This document shows, in pieces, positions 32,520 to 39,827 of a stretch of DNA of 39,827 bases; within the stretch, counting starts at the first letter, position 1, and every line of letters starts with the position of its first letter. The notes beneath the pieces are model-generated. The model made no database searches, was not told where the DNA came from, and saw only the letters and a program-made list of their open reading frames with translations. Position numbers and translations under genes: made by a program. The DNA comes from Lentisphaerota bacterium (GTDB lineage: Bacteria > Verrucomicrobiota > Lentisphaeria > Victivallales > Victivallaceae): assembly GCA_015061495.1 (NCBI GenBank), contig SUWL01000022.1:1-39827 (forward strand). The letters are read 5' to 3'.

Positions 32520-33320
32520 TCAATACATCGACATGGCAGTTTTGACATATTTCCCCGGAGAAACCCCCGTGATTTTGCGGAAATTCCTGGAAAAATGGTA
32601 AGGATTGCTCCACCCGCACCGGGCGGCAACCTCTTTAACGGAAATTTCCGGCTCGCTCAACATCACTCCGGCGGCATAATTGATCCGTTCATTAAGGATG
32701 TAATCGCCCGGGCTCATACCGGCAGCCGCCCGGAAAAGCGCGAACATTTTTGAACGCGAAAAGGGAAACTTTTTTTCCAGATCGGCGGCAGTGATCTTTT
32801 CAGCGGCGTGCTGTTTGACCCAAACCAGCAGTTTTTCCATGATTTCCGGATAAATGCTCTTTTCCCGCGGAGTCATAAAAGCCCGCAATCTGCTCAACAG
32901 CAGCATAAAATCTGACGCATAAAGAAACTTATCCTGCCGGGAAACACCCAGCAGTCTCCGGATGATCTCTGCCGGTTCACGGCAGACTGACGGGGGGAGT
33001 GACAATGGCAGTTTCTGCTGAAAAAACGGATCGATACCGCGGGAATTTTCGATGATGAAGTGGACAAATCTGATGCGCATCACGCCGCTTGTTTTATTCA
33101 CATAATGCCAGATTTTCAGCGGCGTATCGGGCGGTACGAAAAAAGCTCCACCCTCCTGACAGACGGCAAATTCACCATCGGCTTCGACTTCATAATGCCC
33201 TTCAAAAGCCTGGGCAAAAATGTAGAAAGGAATGGTTTTCTGATGGCAAAAACCATTATCCGTCAATGAAAATTCCGCCGCTTGAGCGTAACGCAATACC
33301 GGAAGAGAATCAAAAAACAT
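32520..33320 (-). CDS. AraC-family transcriptional regulator
   Basis: A 266-residue regulator with an N-terminal cupin-like sensor domain (about 1-140; FEGHYEVEADGEFAVCQEGGAFFVPP is its core spread over several strands) and two C-terminal HTH motifs at about 165-262, ending in the AraC signature VKEVAARCGWSNPYHFSRNF and ITGVSPGKY. AAGGAG seven bases upstream supports the start. It is divergent from the glycyl radical enzyme pair with a 255-base A/T-rich spacer, so it is probably their activator, responding to a sugar or small ligand. It could also control the GH36-like gene. Confidence 0.93.
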   Translation of the reverse strand: MFFDSLPVLRYAQAAEFSLTDNGFCHQKTIPFYIFAQAFEGHYEVEADGEFAVCQEGGAFFVPPDTPLKIWHYVNKTSGVMRIRFVHFIIENSRGIDPFFQQKLPLSLPPSVCREPAEIIRRLLGVSRQDKFLYASDFMLLLSRLRAFMTPREKSIYPEIMEKLLVWVKQHAAEKITAADLEKKFPFSRSKMFALFRAAAGMSPGDYILNERINYAAGVMLSEPEISVKEVAARCGWSNPYHFSRNFRKITGVSPGKYVKTAMSMY

Positions 33321-33575
33321 CAGTTTTCTCCTTGTTTGTTGTTTCTGTCATTGATTGTAATGCATTCATACCGGCAGAACAGCTTGCATTCAAAACTCTT
33401 TTTTTTTTGCGATAAATGCTTCACAACCAAATGGGACAATAACATAATATAACTCCGGAAAAAATATCTGCAATGGACAAACAGATATTTTTTTGGACTA
33501 TTTTTCTATTGAAATTATCCGCCCGGGGTGTACATTATATTCCGGGAACTGACATTGTGTTGCGGAGAGTGAAAA

Positions 33576-35723
33576 ATGAAAAAATTAAGCAAAGAAACCA
33601 TTGATCTGGCGCATCGTTATCTGACCGGAGAGTATTACAACCGATTGTCGGATATGGGCTTCCGGGTTGCCGATCTCAACCTTGCCCCGGATTGTCCGCC
33701 GGCATCTGCGCGCGGCAAACTGGCGATACTTACGGCGGAAAAGTCTGCGATCCACATCCTGCCGGAAGAGCGTCTGGCGGGCAATGCATCAAACATTCAG
33801 GCATTGTTGCACCGGGTACCGGGATATCCGGATGAAGAGCCGGCAAGTTCCATCAGTCACACCACTGCCGACTTCGGTGATGCCGTCAGCAAGGGGTTGA
33901 AAGGGTTGGCCGCTGAAATCACCGCAAGAATGGCAAACGATCCGGACCCGTTCCATCAGGATTTTTTCACCGGTCTGCTCTGCACCATTGAAGCCATGCG
34001 GATTTGGACTGCCAGATATTGTGTGCGTTTGCAGGAAATGATCTCTTCTGCACAATATTCAAGCTGCCGTGAAAATCTTTCTGCAGTGCTTGCCCGGTTG
34101 AGGACCGTCCCGGAAAATCCCCCGGAAACCTTTGCCGAAGCGATCCAGTCATTCTGGAGTTTTTTTGAATTTCAGCGTGTATGCGGCAATTGGAGCGGTC
34201 TGGGACGGTTTGATGAAATTCTCGGACCCTACCTTGCCGCCGACCTTGACAAAGGGCTCATCACTCTGGATGAGGCACGGGAATTGATCGCCCACTTCTG
34301 GATCAAAGGAAGCGAATGGTGTTTCGGACTGCGGGGCAAACAGCACGCAGCTCCCGGTTCCGGAGATGCCCAGTTCTATCAGAATATCATTCTCGGCGGC
34401 ATCGGCAAAGATGATCAAAATATTGAAAATGACGTGACGTTTCTGGTGCTTGACGTTATCGAAGAGCTGCATATCAGTGATTATCCGGTCACAGTGCGCC
34501 TCAATTCCCGCACTTCGGAAAAATTGCTCAAACGGGTCGCTGAAGTACAACTTGCAGGCGGCGGGATCGTGTCAGTTTACAACGAACCGCTGATCATCCG
34601 CAATCTGCAGCAAATGGGCATCCCCGAATCCGACGCCCGCAGCTTTACCAATGACGGCTGCTGGGAGATCATCATTCCCGGACAGACCAATTTCAACTAC
34701 ACTCCCAAAGATTACCTTATCGCTTTTCAGGAAGCGCTTTTCGCAGAAAAAACTCCGGAATCATACGGAGAACTCTATGCGAACTTTATGGAATGTTTCC
34801 GCAAGTCAGTTTCCGAAGTACATCAGAATATCAGAAACACTCCGCTGAAAGATAAAAAAAATCCGGGTGACTGCTCCCCATTCTCACCCGACCGGCTCCG
34901 CAAAAGCGATGTGGTCATCTCCCTGCTCATGCCGTCATGCCGCTTATCCGGATGCAGTTACAACCTTTACGGCACCAAATATGTCTTTGAAGCCATCCAT
35001 CTGGCAGGTCTGGTCGATGTCGCAAACAGTCTTCATGCGATCCGGGAAAATGTCTTCAAAAAACAGCTTCTTACGCTCAAAGAACTGGTGCATATCCTGA
35101 AAAATGACTGGCAGGGCTTTGAAGCACTGCGGCTGCGCTTCGCCAATTCGCTCTCATATTACGGCAATGATGATCCGGATGCGGACGGCATACTCCGGCA
35201 ACTGCTGGCAGATTGTTCCGCGATTGCCGGTAAGGATCTGAAACTTGCCAATGTGTTTACTCCGGTCGGAGTAAGCACATTCGGCAGGGAGATCGAATAT
35301 GCCAAAAACCGCATGGCAACGGCTTTCGGCAAGCACGCCCATGAATTTCTCGCCCCCAATCTCTCTCCGACACCCGGTACTGACAAAAGTCCGCTTACGG
35401 CACTGCTCAACTCCTATTGCCGGATGGATTTCTCCTGCACCCCCAACGGCTGCCCGCTGGATGTCCGGCTCTGCGCCGGTATCCGCAAAGTTTCCGGTGC
35501 AGCGGATGTGCTGGCACAGCTGTTGCGGACTTTTGTTGAAAAAGGCGGACTTTATCTGCAGATCGATGTAGTCGATCCGGATATACTCCGCGCCGCCAAA
35601 AAAGATCCTGACCGTTTCCCCAATCTGGTGGTGCGTATTTCAGGATGGTCGGCACGTTTTGCTTCACTGGATGAAAAATGGCAGGATATGATCATCAACC
35701 GGACCAGTTTGGAGATGTTATGA
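33576..35723 (+). CDS. Glycyl radical enzyme (PFL-like, GCxE type)
   Basis: A 715-residue glycyl radical enzyme. The thiyl-radical site is Cys362 in NDGCWEI, followed by Glu364, so it has the GCxE arrangement of the dehydratase/lyase branch rather than the double-Cys of pyruvate formate-lyase. The C-terminal glycyl loop is RISGWSARF with Gly690 as radical site. SGLGRFDEILGPYL and VSVYNEP are further family segments. At 715 residues it is shorter than most GCxE members (780-850). The substrate is unknown; candidates are diol-, choline-, or hydroxyproline-type eliminations or a C-C lyase reaction. GGAGAG lies six bases upstream. Its activase overlaps the stop codon by four bases. Oxygen-sensitive chemistry implies anaerobic growth. 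Confidence 0.9.
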   Translation: MKKLSKETIDLAHRYLTGEYYNRLSDMGFRVADLNLAPDCPPASARGKLAILTAEKSAIHILPEERLAGNASNIQALLHRVPGYPDEEPASSISHTTADFGDAVSKGLKGLAAEITARMANDPDPFHQDFFTGLLCTIEAMRIWTARYCVRLQEMISSAQYSSCRENLSAVLARLRTVPENPPETFAEAIQSFWSFFEFQRVCGNWSGLGRFDEILGPYLAADLDKGLITLDEARELIAHFWIKGSEWCFGLRGKQHAAPGSGDAQFYQNIILGGIGKDDQNIENDVTFLVLDVIEELHISDYPVTVRLNSRTSEKLLKRVAEVQLAGGGIVSVYNEPLIIRNLQQMGIPESDARSFTNDGCWEIIIPGQTNFNYTPKDYLIAFQEALFAEKTPESYGELYANFMECFRKSVSEVHQNIRNTPLKDKKNPGDCSPFSPDRLRKSDVVISLLMPSCRLSGCSYNLYGTKYVFEAIHLAGLVDVANSLHAIRENVFKKQLLTLKELVHILKNDWQGFEALRLRFANSLSYYGNDDPDADGILRQLLADCSAIAGKDLKLANVFTPVGVSTFGREIEYAKNRMATAFGKHAHEFLAPNLSPTPGTDKSPLTALLNSYCRMDFSCTPNGCPLDVRLCAGIRKVSGAADVLAQLLRTFVEKGGLYLQIDVVDPDILRAAKKDPDRFPNLVVRISGWSARFASLDEKWQDMIINRTSLEML

Positions 35724-36595
35724 ATATCAGCGGTATGATTTTTGATCTGGCAAGATTTTCTCTGCATGACGGACCGGGAATAAGAAGCGTGATCTTTATG
35801 AAAGGCTGCCCGCTGCACTGCATCTGGTGCCATAACCCGGAATCCATCTCCGCTCATCCGGAAATACTCTTTGCCCGGGAAAAATGTATCAACTGCCGGG
35901 CGTGTTCACAAATCTGTCCGCAAAATGCCCACACTCTGTCGCCGGACCGGCATGAATTGAACCGGAATCTCTGCCTTGCCTGCGGGAAATGCGCTTCAGG
36001 ATGTTTTGCCGGAGCCCTCACGCTGGCAGGCAAACGGCGCTCCGCTGCAAGCATTCTCGAAGAAGCTGCCAAAGATGCCGATTACTACGGCAAAACCGGC
36101 GGGATCACCCTGTCCGGCGGTGAACCGCTGGCGCAGCCGGACTTTTCCGCAGCTTTGCTTGACGGCGCCAGAAAACGCTCCTGGACCACCGCTGTTGAAA
36201 CTTGCGGTATGGCTCACCGGCAGGTAATTGAACAACTGCTGCCGCTGACCGACTTCTGGCTCTTTGACATCAAAGCGATCGACCCGCTGAAACATCAGAA
36301 ATTTACCGGCAGAAGTAATGAAATCATCCTCGAAAATCTCCGGTTTCTGGATGCCCGAAACGCCAATATCGAATTGCATTGCCCGCTGATACCGGGATTG
36401 AATGATTCAAATGACGACCTGTTGGCGATCCGCTCTCTGGCAGATTCTCTCCGCCGGAAACCGGAAATCATAATAAAACCATTCCACCCTTTCGGCAGAG
36501 GGAAATTGCTCCAATTGGATACCATGCCTCTGGAAAATGCCCCCATCCCGGAAGAAAAAGATATCCTCCGCTGGAAAAAACTTCTGCGTATTTGA
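35720..36595 (+). CDS. Glycyl radical enzyme activase (radical SAM)
   Basis: A 291-residue radical SAM protein that uses a 4Fe-4S cluster and S-adenosylmethionine to install the glycyl radical on the preceding enzyme. Cluster motif CxxxCxxC is Cys30, Cys34, Cys37; the SAM-binding GGEP is at 133-136. Between them is a ferredoxin-like insert with two more 4Fe-4S sites (Cys56, 59, 62, 66 and Cys85, 88, 91, 95), typical of activases of GCxE-type enzymes but not of PflA. The ATG at 35720 overlaps the upstream TGA (ATGA), and GGAG is six bases upstream. Earlier in-frame codons lie inside the preceding gene and are rejected. Confidence 0.95.
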   Translation: MNISGMIFDLARFSLHDGPGIRSVIFMKGCPLHCIWCHNPESISAHPEILFAREKCINCRACSQICPQNAHTLSPDRHELNRNLCLACGKCASGCFAGALTLAGKRRSAASILEEAAKDADYYGKTGGITLSGGEPLAQPDFSAALLDGARKRSWTTAVETCGMAHRQVIEQLLPLTDFWLFDIKAIDPLKHQKFTGRSNEIILENLRFLDARNANIELHCPLIPGLNDSNDDLLAIRSLADSLRRKPEIIIKPFHPFGRGKLLQLDTMPLENAPIPEEKDILRWKKLLRI

Positions 36596-36643
36596 GCTGT
36601 CGGCGAAAAACATGCACATACCGGCGATTCTTTTGCCGGGCGC

Positions 36644-36710
36644 CCTTTTTGCTTTGCATTATGGGCAATCTCACACCTTGCCTCATACTGCTGCGCAAAA
36701 ATTGCATGCA
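36644..36710 (-). repeat. Dispersed intergenic repeat, reverse copy
   Basis: Near-exact reverse complement of 9996-10063 over about 67 bases (TGCATGCAATTTTTG at one end, AAGCAAAAAGGG at the other on the minus strand). It lies in the 362-base gap 36596-36957, which holds no gene. Confidence 0.75.
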
Positions 36711-36835
36711 AGTCAAATACGCTCTGAATGCATCCGGGGCAGATGAAAATCATTATGCTTTTCGGTCACCAACTGTCGATTCGGCGAAAAGACAGCTGTT
36801 TTTCATTAAATTCCATAGTTATCAACCACTTCGAT

Positions 36836-36864
36836 TTGTAAAAATGCGAAATAACGGCTATATT
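36836..36864 (+). promoter_or_regulatory. Promoter of the EIIA-CBS and transporter pair
   Basis: TTGTAA (36836-36841), 17 bases, TATATT (36859-36864), about 94 bases before the start at 36958. Confidence 0.65.
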
Positions 36865-36957
36865 ATATATATTCCGCTTGAATTTATTGCGAAACACTTT
36901 AAGCGGAAATTGCGCCTCCGCAACTGTTAGTAACACTTGATAAATGGATGAAAAAAA

Positions 36958-37878
36958 ATGATGGACACACAGCCGCGTTGTTTTTGTAATTTCCTCCAGA
37001 TCAACAACATTCTTTGCAATGTCACCGAATCTGACGGCAAAGTGGTGCTGGGGAAACTGATTGAACTTCTGAAAAGACATTTTCCCGATCTGGATGCTGA
37101 ATACACCCGCCGGGAAATCGCCAGCCGGGAAGAACTTTTTCCGACGATGGTCGCTCCGGGATTGGCGATCCCCCATGCCCGTATTCCGGGGCTGACTGAA
37201 CCGCTGACCGCGATCGCCTGTATCCCCGGCGGCTGTGACTTCGGCGGCGGCACTCCTGCCAAAGTGATGATCCTGCTGCTTACTCCGGTGGATGATCCGA
37301 ATTTGCATATCCAGCTGCTTTCTGCGCTCGCCGCCGAATTTGAGGACAATTCTGTCACTGAAAAAATTTCGCAGATGGCAACTGCCCAGGAGCTGCTCAA
37401 CCACTTCTCATGTACGCTGAAAAATATTCCGGACTACCTCACTGCCGGCGACCTGATGGTGCGTTTCCCGGATATGCTGCAGGAAACCGATTCCATTCTG
37501 GATGCAATCAAAAAATTCGCCGTCACCCGCTGTGGTGAACTGCCGGTCGTGGACAATACCGGCGACCTGCGCGGCGTGCTGTCTCTGGCGGATCTGCTCA
37601 AATACAGCTTGCCTGAACATTTGCTCTGGCTTGAAGACCTCTCCCCGATCTATCAGCTGCAGCCGTTTTCAGATATGCTGAAAACCGCCGACGAAACCAA
37701 AGTCGCCGATATCATGCGGGAAGAATTCATCAGCGCCCATATCGCTGATCCCGCCGTCAAACTGGCAAAAATATTCCTCACCGAAAACCTCTCCCGCCTG
37801 ATGATCATCGATGATGACGGAAAACCCGCCGGAGTGGTGACGTTAAAAGATTTTTCAGCAAAACTTTTCTGGGAGTAA
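36958..37878 (+). CDS. PTS EIIA type-2 domain protein with two CBS domains
   Basis: A 306-residue cytoplasmic protein. The first ~155 residues are a fructose/mannitol-type EIIA (PTS_EIIA_2) domain with the phosphorylatable His73 in AIPHAR and GCDFGGGTPAKVMILLLTP. Residues about 160-305 hold a CBS pair (VTRCGELPVVDNTGDLRGVLSLADLL and LSRLMIIDDDGKPAGVVTLKDF are the typical strands), which usually bind adenine nucleotides. No EIIB/EIIC genes are nearby; instead the next gene, six bases on, is an ion-transporter-type membrane protein. The likely role is regulatory: coupling PTS phosphorylation and adenylate level to that transporter. Two in-frame ATGs (36958 and 36961) are possible, and no strong ribosome site is visible. 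Confidence 0.87.
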   Translation: MMDTQPRCFCNFLQINNILCNVTESDGKVVLGKLIELLKRHFPDLDAEYTRREIASREELFPTMVAPGLAIPHARIPGLTEPLTAIACIPGGCDFGGGTPAKVMILLLTPVDDPNLHIQLLSALAAEFEDNSVTEKISQMATAQELLNHFSCTLKNIPDYLTAGDLMVRFPDMLQETDSILDAIKKFAVTRCGELPVVDNTGDLRGVLSLADLLKYSLPEHLLWLEDLSPIYQLQPFSDMLKTADETKVADIMREEFISAHIADPAVKLAKIFLTENLSRLMIIDDDGKPAGVVTLKDFSAKLFWE

Positions 37879-37884
37879 TCAATC

Positions 37885-39570
37885 ATGAGTGAAGAAGCAT
37901 CAAGTGCAAAAATGTCCGCCGGCGCAATGATTTCGCGCTTTCTCATCCTGCTTGCCGCCGCCGGTCTGGTCGGATTCGGCGGAACGAAGATCGGCATGGA
38001 CAGTAATCAGGCAACTGCTTGTGCCGTATTTATTTCCATCATTTTTGGAACGCTCTTTTTCTGGGGCTTCCGGTTGGCGATCGCCTTTCTCGGACTGGCG
38101 GTGCTTATTTTCAACAAATCACTGGATATCCCCACGTTTGTAACCTCATCTTCGCTGGAAGTGATCATGTTCCTGGTCGGAATGATGGTCATTGTGGGAG
38201 CATTGCGGGATCTCGGTTTCTTTACCTGGATCGTGCAGCTGATCGTTTCCATGCCCAATTTGAATGGCAGGAAATTCATCTTTGTCACTGCCACTGCCAG
38301 TGCGCTGCTGGCGTGTGCCGTGGATGAAGTGACTTCGATCATCTTTATTTCCACACTGATTTTTCAGGTATGCGACCGCCTCAAACTCAATCCGACCCCC
38401 TATATTCTGATTGCGGTGCTGGCGACCAATATCGGCAGTTCCGGAACGATGATGGGCAATCCGGTGGGTATTTTCATCGGAACCAAAGGTCAGTTGACTT
38501 TTGGAGATTTCATGGTGTGGGCGTTTCCGCTGATGCTGCTGTCGCTTTTCATCGTCACCGGCATGCTGCTCTGGTACTTCCGCAAAGATCTTGACAAGTT
38601 TGACGAAAGTCTCCAGGCCCGTCTTGCCCGGGGGCTGTCCATTGCTCCGGTGGTCAAAGTTCCCTATGTGCGCGGATTGATTTTGATCATCCTGACCGTG
38701 GTTGCCATCGCTTCACACCACCAGACTGAAGAACTCCTCGGACTGGAAAAGAACAGCGTGCTGCTCGTGATGCCGATGATTTGCGCCGGTATCGTGATGA
38801 TCCTCAAACCCAGCCGTGCCAGATACTATATCGAAAAAGAAGTGGACTGGTGGACACTGATCTTCTTTATGCTGCTCTTTGCTGTGGCAGGAACTCTGGA
38901 ACATACCCATGTGGATCAGGTGCTTGCCAATGGATTTTCCAAAATCGCCGGAACTACCATGGGATCGCTGGTGCCGTTTATTTTCACCGTATCCGCCTTT
39001 GGTTCAGCATTTGTGGACAACGTTATATTCGTAGCGGCATTCAGTCCGGTCATCGAACAGTTGTCGGTGAATATCAAAGATCTGCCGCTCTGGTGGGCAC
39101 TGCTTTTCGGTGCGTGCTTCGGCGGCAACATCACCATGATCGGTTCAACTGCCAACATCGTGGCTCTGGGCATGCTGGAAAAACACGGCGGCAGTCAGAT
39201 CACCTTTTTCCAGTGGTTCAAAATCGGTCTGCTCTGTACCATCGTTTCCGGAACTCTGGCAGTTGGCGCTCTGGTCATCCTTGCTCCCCAAATGGCTGAC
39301 CATAAAATCACCTTTGAGAAACTTGCCGCTGAATCCGGCTACGTTCCATCTGCCGCCGAATTTGACGGCGAACTTGCCGGCAATGTCACCAATGAAAACG
39401 GCAAATATACGCTTTCCAATGAAAACGGTGCCCAAATCACCCTGATCTATCCGGAAAACATCACGCCGCAAATCGGTAAAAACCGGGTCGCAGGAACCAT
39501 TTCAAAAGATGAAAGCAACGCCGGATATCCCTGGAAACTTACCGTTAAAAAACAAACTCCGCTCAAGTAA
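37885..39570 (+). CDS. ArsB/NhaD/SLC13-superfamily membrane transporter
   Basis: A 561-residue polytopic inner-membrane protein with about 11-13 hydrophobic helices through residue ~470, including the repeated inverted motifs typical of the ion transporter superfamily: ATNIGSSGTMMGNPVGI in the first half and SAFGSAFVDNVIFVAAF plus GACFGGNITMIGSTANIV in the second. These match Na+/H+ antiporter NhaD, ArsB and dicarboxylate (DASS) carriers. The last ~90 residues form a soluble, beta-rich tail that seems additional to the core. The gene follows the EIIA-CBS protein by six bases and GGGAG precedes the start, so the two are a unit. Sodium/proton exchange or anion transport cannot be told apart by eye. 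Confidence 0.85.
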   Translation: MSEEASSAKMSAGAMISRFLILLAAAGLVGFGGTKIGMDSNQATACAVFISIIFGTLFFWGFRLAIAFLGLAVLIFNKSLDIPTFVTSSSLEVIMFLVGMMVIVGALRDLGFFTWIVQLIVSMPNLNGRKFIFVTATASALLACAVDEVTSIIFISTLIFQVCDRLKLNPTPYILIAVLATNIGSSGTMMGNPVGIFIGTKGQLTFGDFMVWAFPLMLLSLFIVTGMLLWYFRKDLDKFDESLQARLARGLSIAPVVKVPYVRGLILIILTVVAIASHHQTEELLGLEKNSVLLVMPMICAGIVMILKPSRARYYIEKEVDWWTLIFFMLLFAVAGTLEHTHVDQVLANGFSKIAGTTMGSLVPFIFTVSAFGSAFVDNVIFVAAFSPVIEQLSVNIKDLPLWWALLFGACFGGNITMIGSTANIVALGMLEKHGGSQITFFQWFKIGLLCTIVSGTLAVGALVILAPQMADHKITFEKLAAESGYVPSAAEFDGELAGNVTNENGKYTLSNENGAQITLIYPENITPQIGKNRVAGTISKDESNAGYPWKLTVKKQTPLK

Positions 39571-39624
39571 ATTTCCCGGAATAATTGGATCAGGCAGCCC
39601 CCTGCACCCGCATCAGCGTTTTTT

Positions 39625-39680
39625 TGCAGGGGGGCGCTCACGCCGCCCCCCCCCTGCACCCCCCACGGCGCCCGCCAAGG
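39625..39680. repeat. GC-rich palindromic repeat, right copy
   Basis: TGCAGGGGGG-CGCTCACG-CCGCCCCC with a further CCCTGCA arm, followed by CGGCGCCCGCCAAGG. Almost the reverse complement of 1-54. It is intergenic, 54 bases past the transporter stop. Confidence 0.75.
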
Positions 39681-39739
39681 CGGGATTTGTTCGGGGGGTT
39701 AGCGCGTTTCCAGGCGGGGCTGGCTTTCGGCTCAATCAT

Positions 39740-39803
39740 GCGTTCACAATCAGACCCGCTGCCGATTTTTATATCGGCAGTCGGGATCTTGGATTGTGAA
39801 CGC
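39740..39803. other. Nested inverted repeat near the right end
   Basis: Outer arms GCGTTCACAATC (39740-39751) and GATTGTGAACGC (39792-39803) are perfect 12 bp complements. Inside lies a second perfect pair, CTGCCGAT (39759-39766) and ATCGGCAG (39773-39780). A two-level hairpin of this kind could be a structured RNA, a protein-binding site or a mobile-element end. No gene overlaps it. Confidence 0.6.
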
Positions 39804-39827
39804 GGTTGCCGCACCCGGGGGAAAGTT

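Overview
This window looks like a chromosomal segment of a Gram-negative, sugar-degrading bacterium. An outer-membrane lifestyle is suggested by a signal peptide and a lipobox. The mix of GH36 and CBM-like glycosidases, FucI-, IolB- and FGGY-type sugar enzymes, a glycyl radical enzyme, and repeat-rich spacers would fit the Lentisphaerota/PVC group. That placement is inference from gene content only. Promoters are unusually uniform: several intergenic regions carry TTGNNN, a 17-base spacer and TATATT or a near match.

Layout. (1) 131-5750, minus strand: PanE-like reductase, M20 amidohydrolase, TsaD and a secreted CBM9-like/barrel protein. (2) 5851-9085, plus strand: an amino-sugar/sugar cluster (minimal NagA-like deacetylase, aldose 1-epimerase, class I/II aminotransferase). 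Its last codons lie inside the first hairpin of a 91-92 bp repeat array (9056-9650). (3) 9086-10439: a repeat-rich spacer without a convincing gene. (4) 10440-16017: a six-gene operon that is the main discovery candidate. It encodes two paralogous ESCRT-III/Snf7-like helical proteins, a third coiled-coil protein ending in a MIM1-like motif, an AAA ATPase with an N-terminal MIT-like domain (Vps4-like architecture), a four-helix membrane protein with a TolB-N/FlgO-like domain, and a membrane-anchored caspase-like protease with an intact His/Cys dyad. (5) 16004-25604: a DeoR-family regulator divergent from a seven-gene catabolic operon (PfkB kinase, FucI-like isomerase, IolB-like isomerase, FGGY kinase, FAD oxidase, Fe-S subunit, class II aldolase). 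The two transcripts share an inverted, duplicated 5' leader cassette. (6) 25898-28593: a small exported protein with a strong terminator, then a truncated IclR-type HTH ORF and a GckR/MurQ-like SIS protein, whose last codons also fall in a repeat hairpin (array 28565-29030, exact 90 bp period). (7) 29132-33320, minus strand: GH36-like glycosidase, small lipoprotein, AraC regulator. (8) 33576-36595: glycyl radical enzyme and its activase. (9) 36958-39570: PTS EIIA-CBS protein and an ArsB/NhaD/SLC13-type transporter. Related GC-rich palindromes lie near both ends of the window.

How the genes work together. The sugar modules each pair a local regulator with isomerase/kinase/aldolase or radical chemistry. 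The 10440-16017 operon stands apart: its gene set predicts ATP-driven assembly and disassembly of a membrane-remodelling polymer coupled to a sensor and a protease. These assignments come from reading protein sequences by eye; no database search or structure prediction was run.
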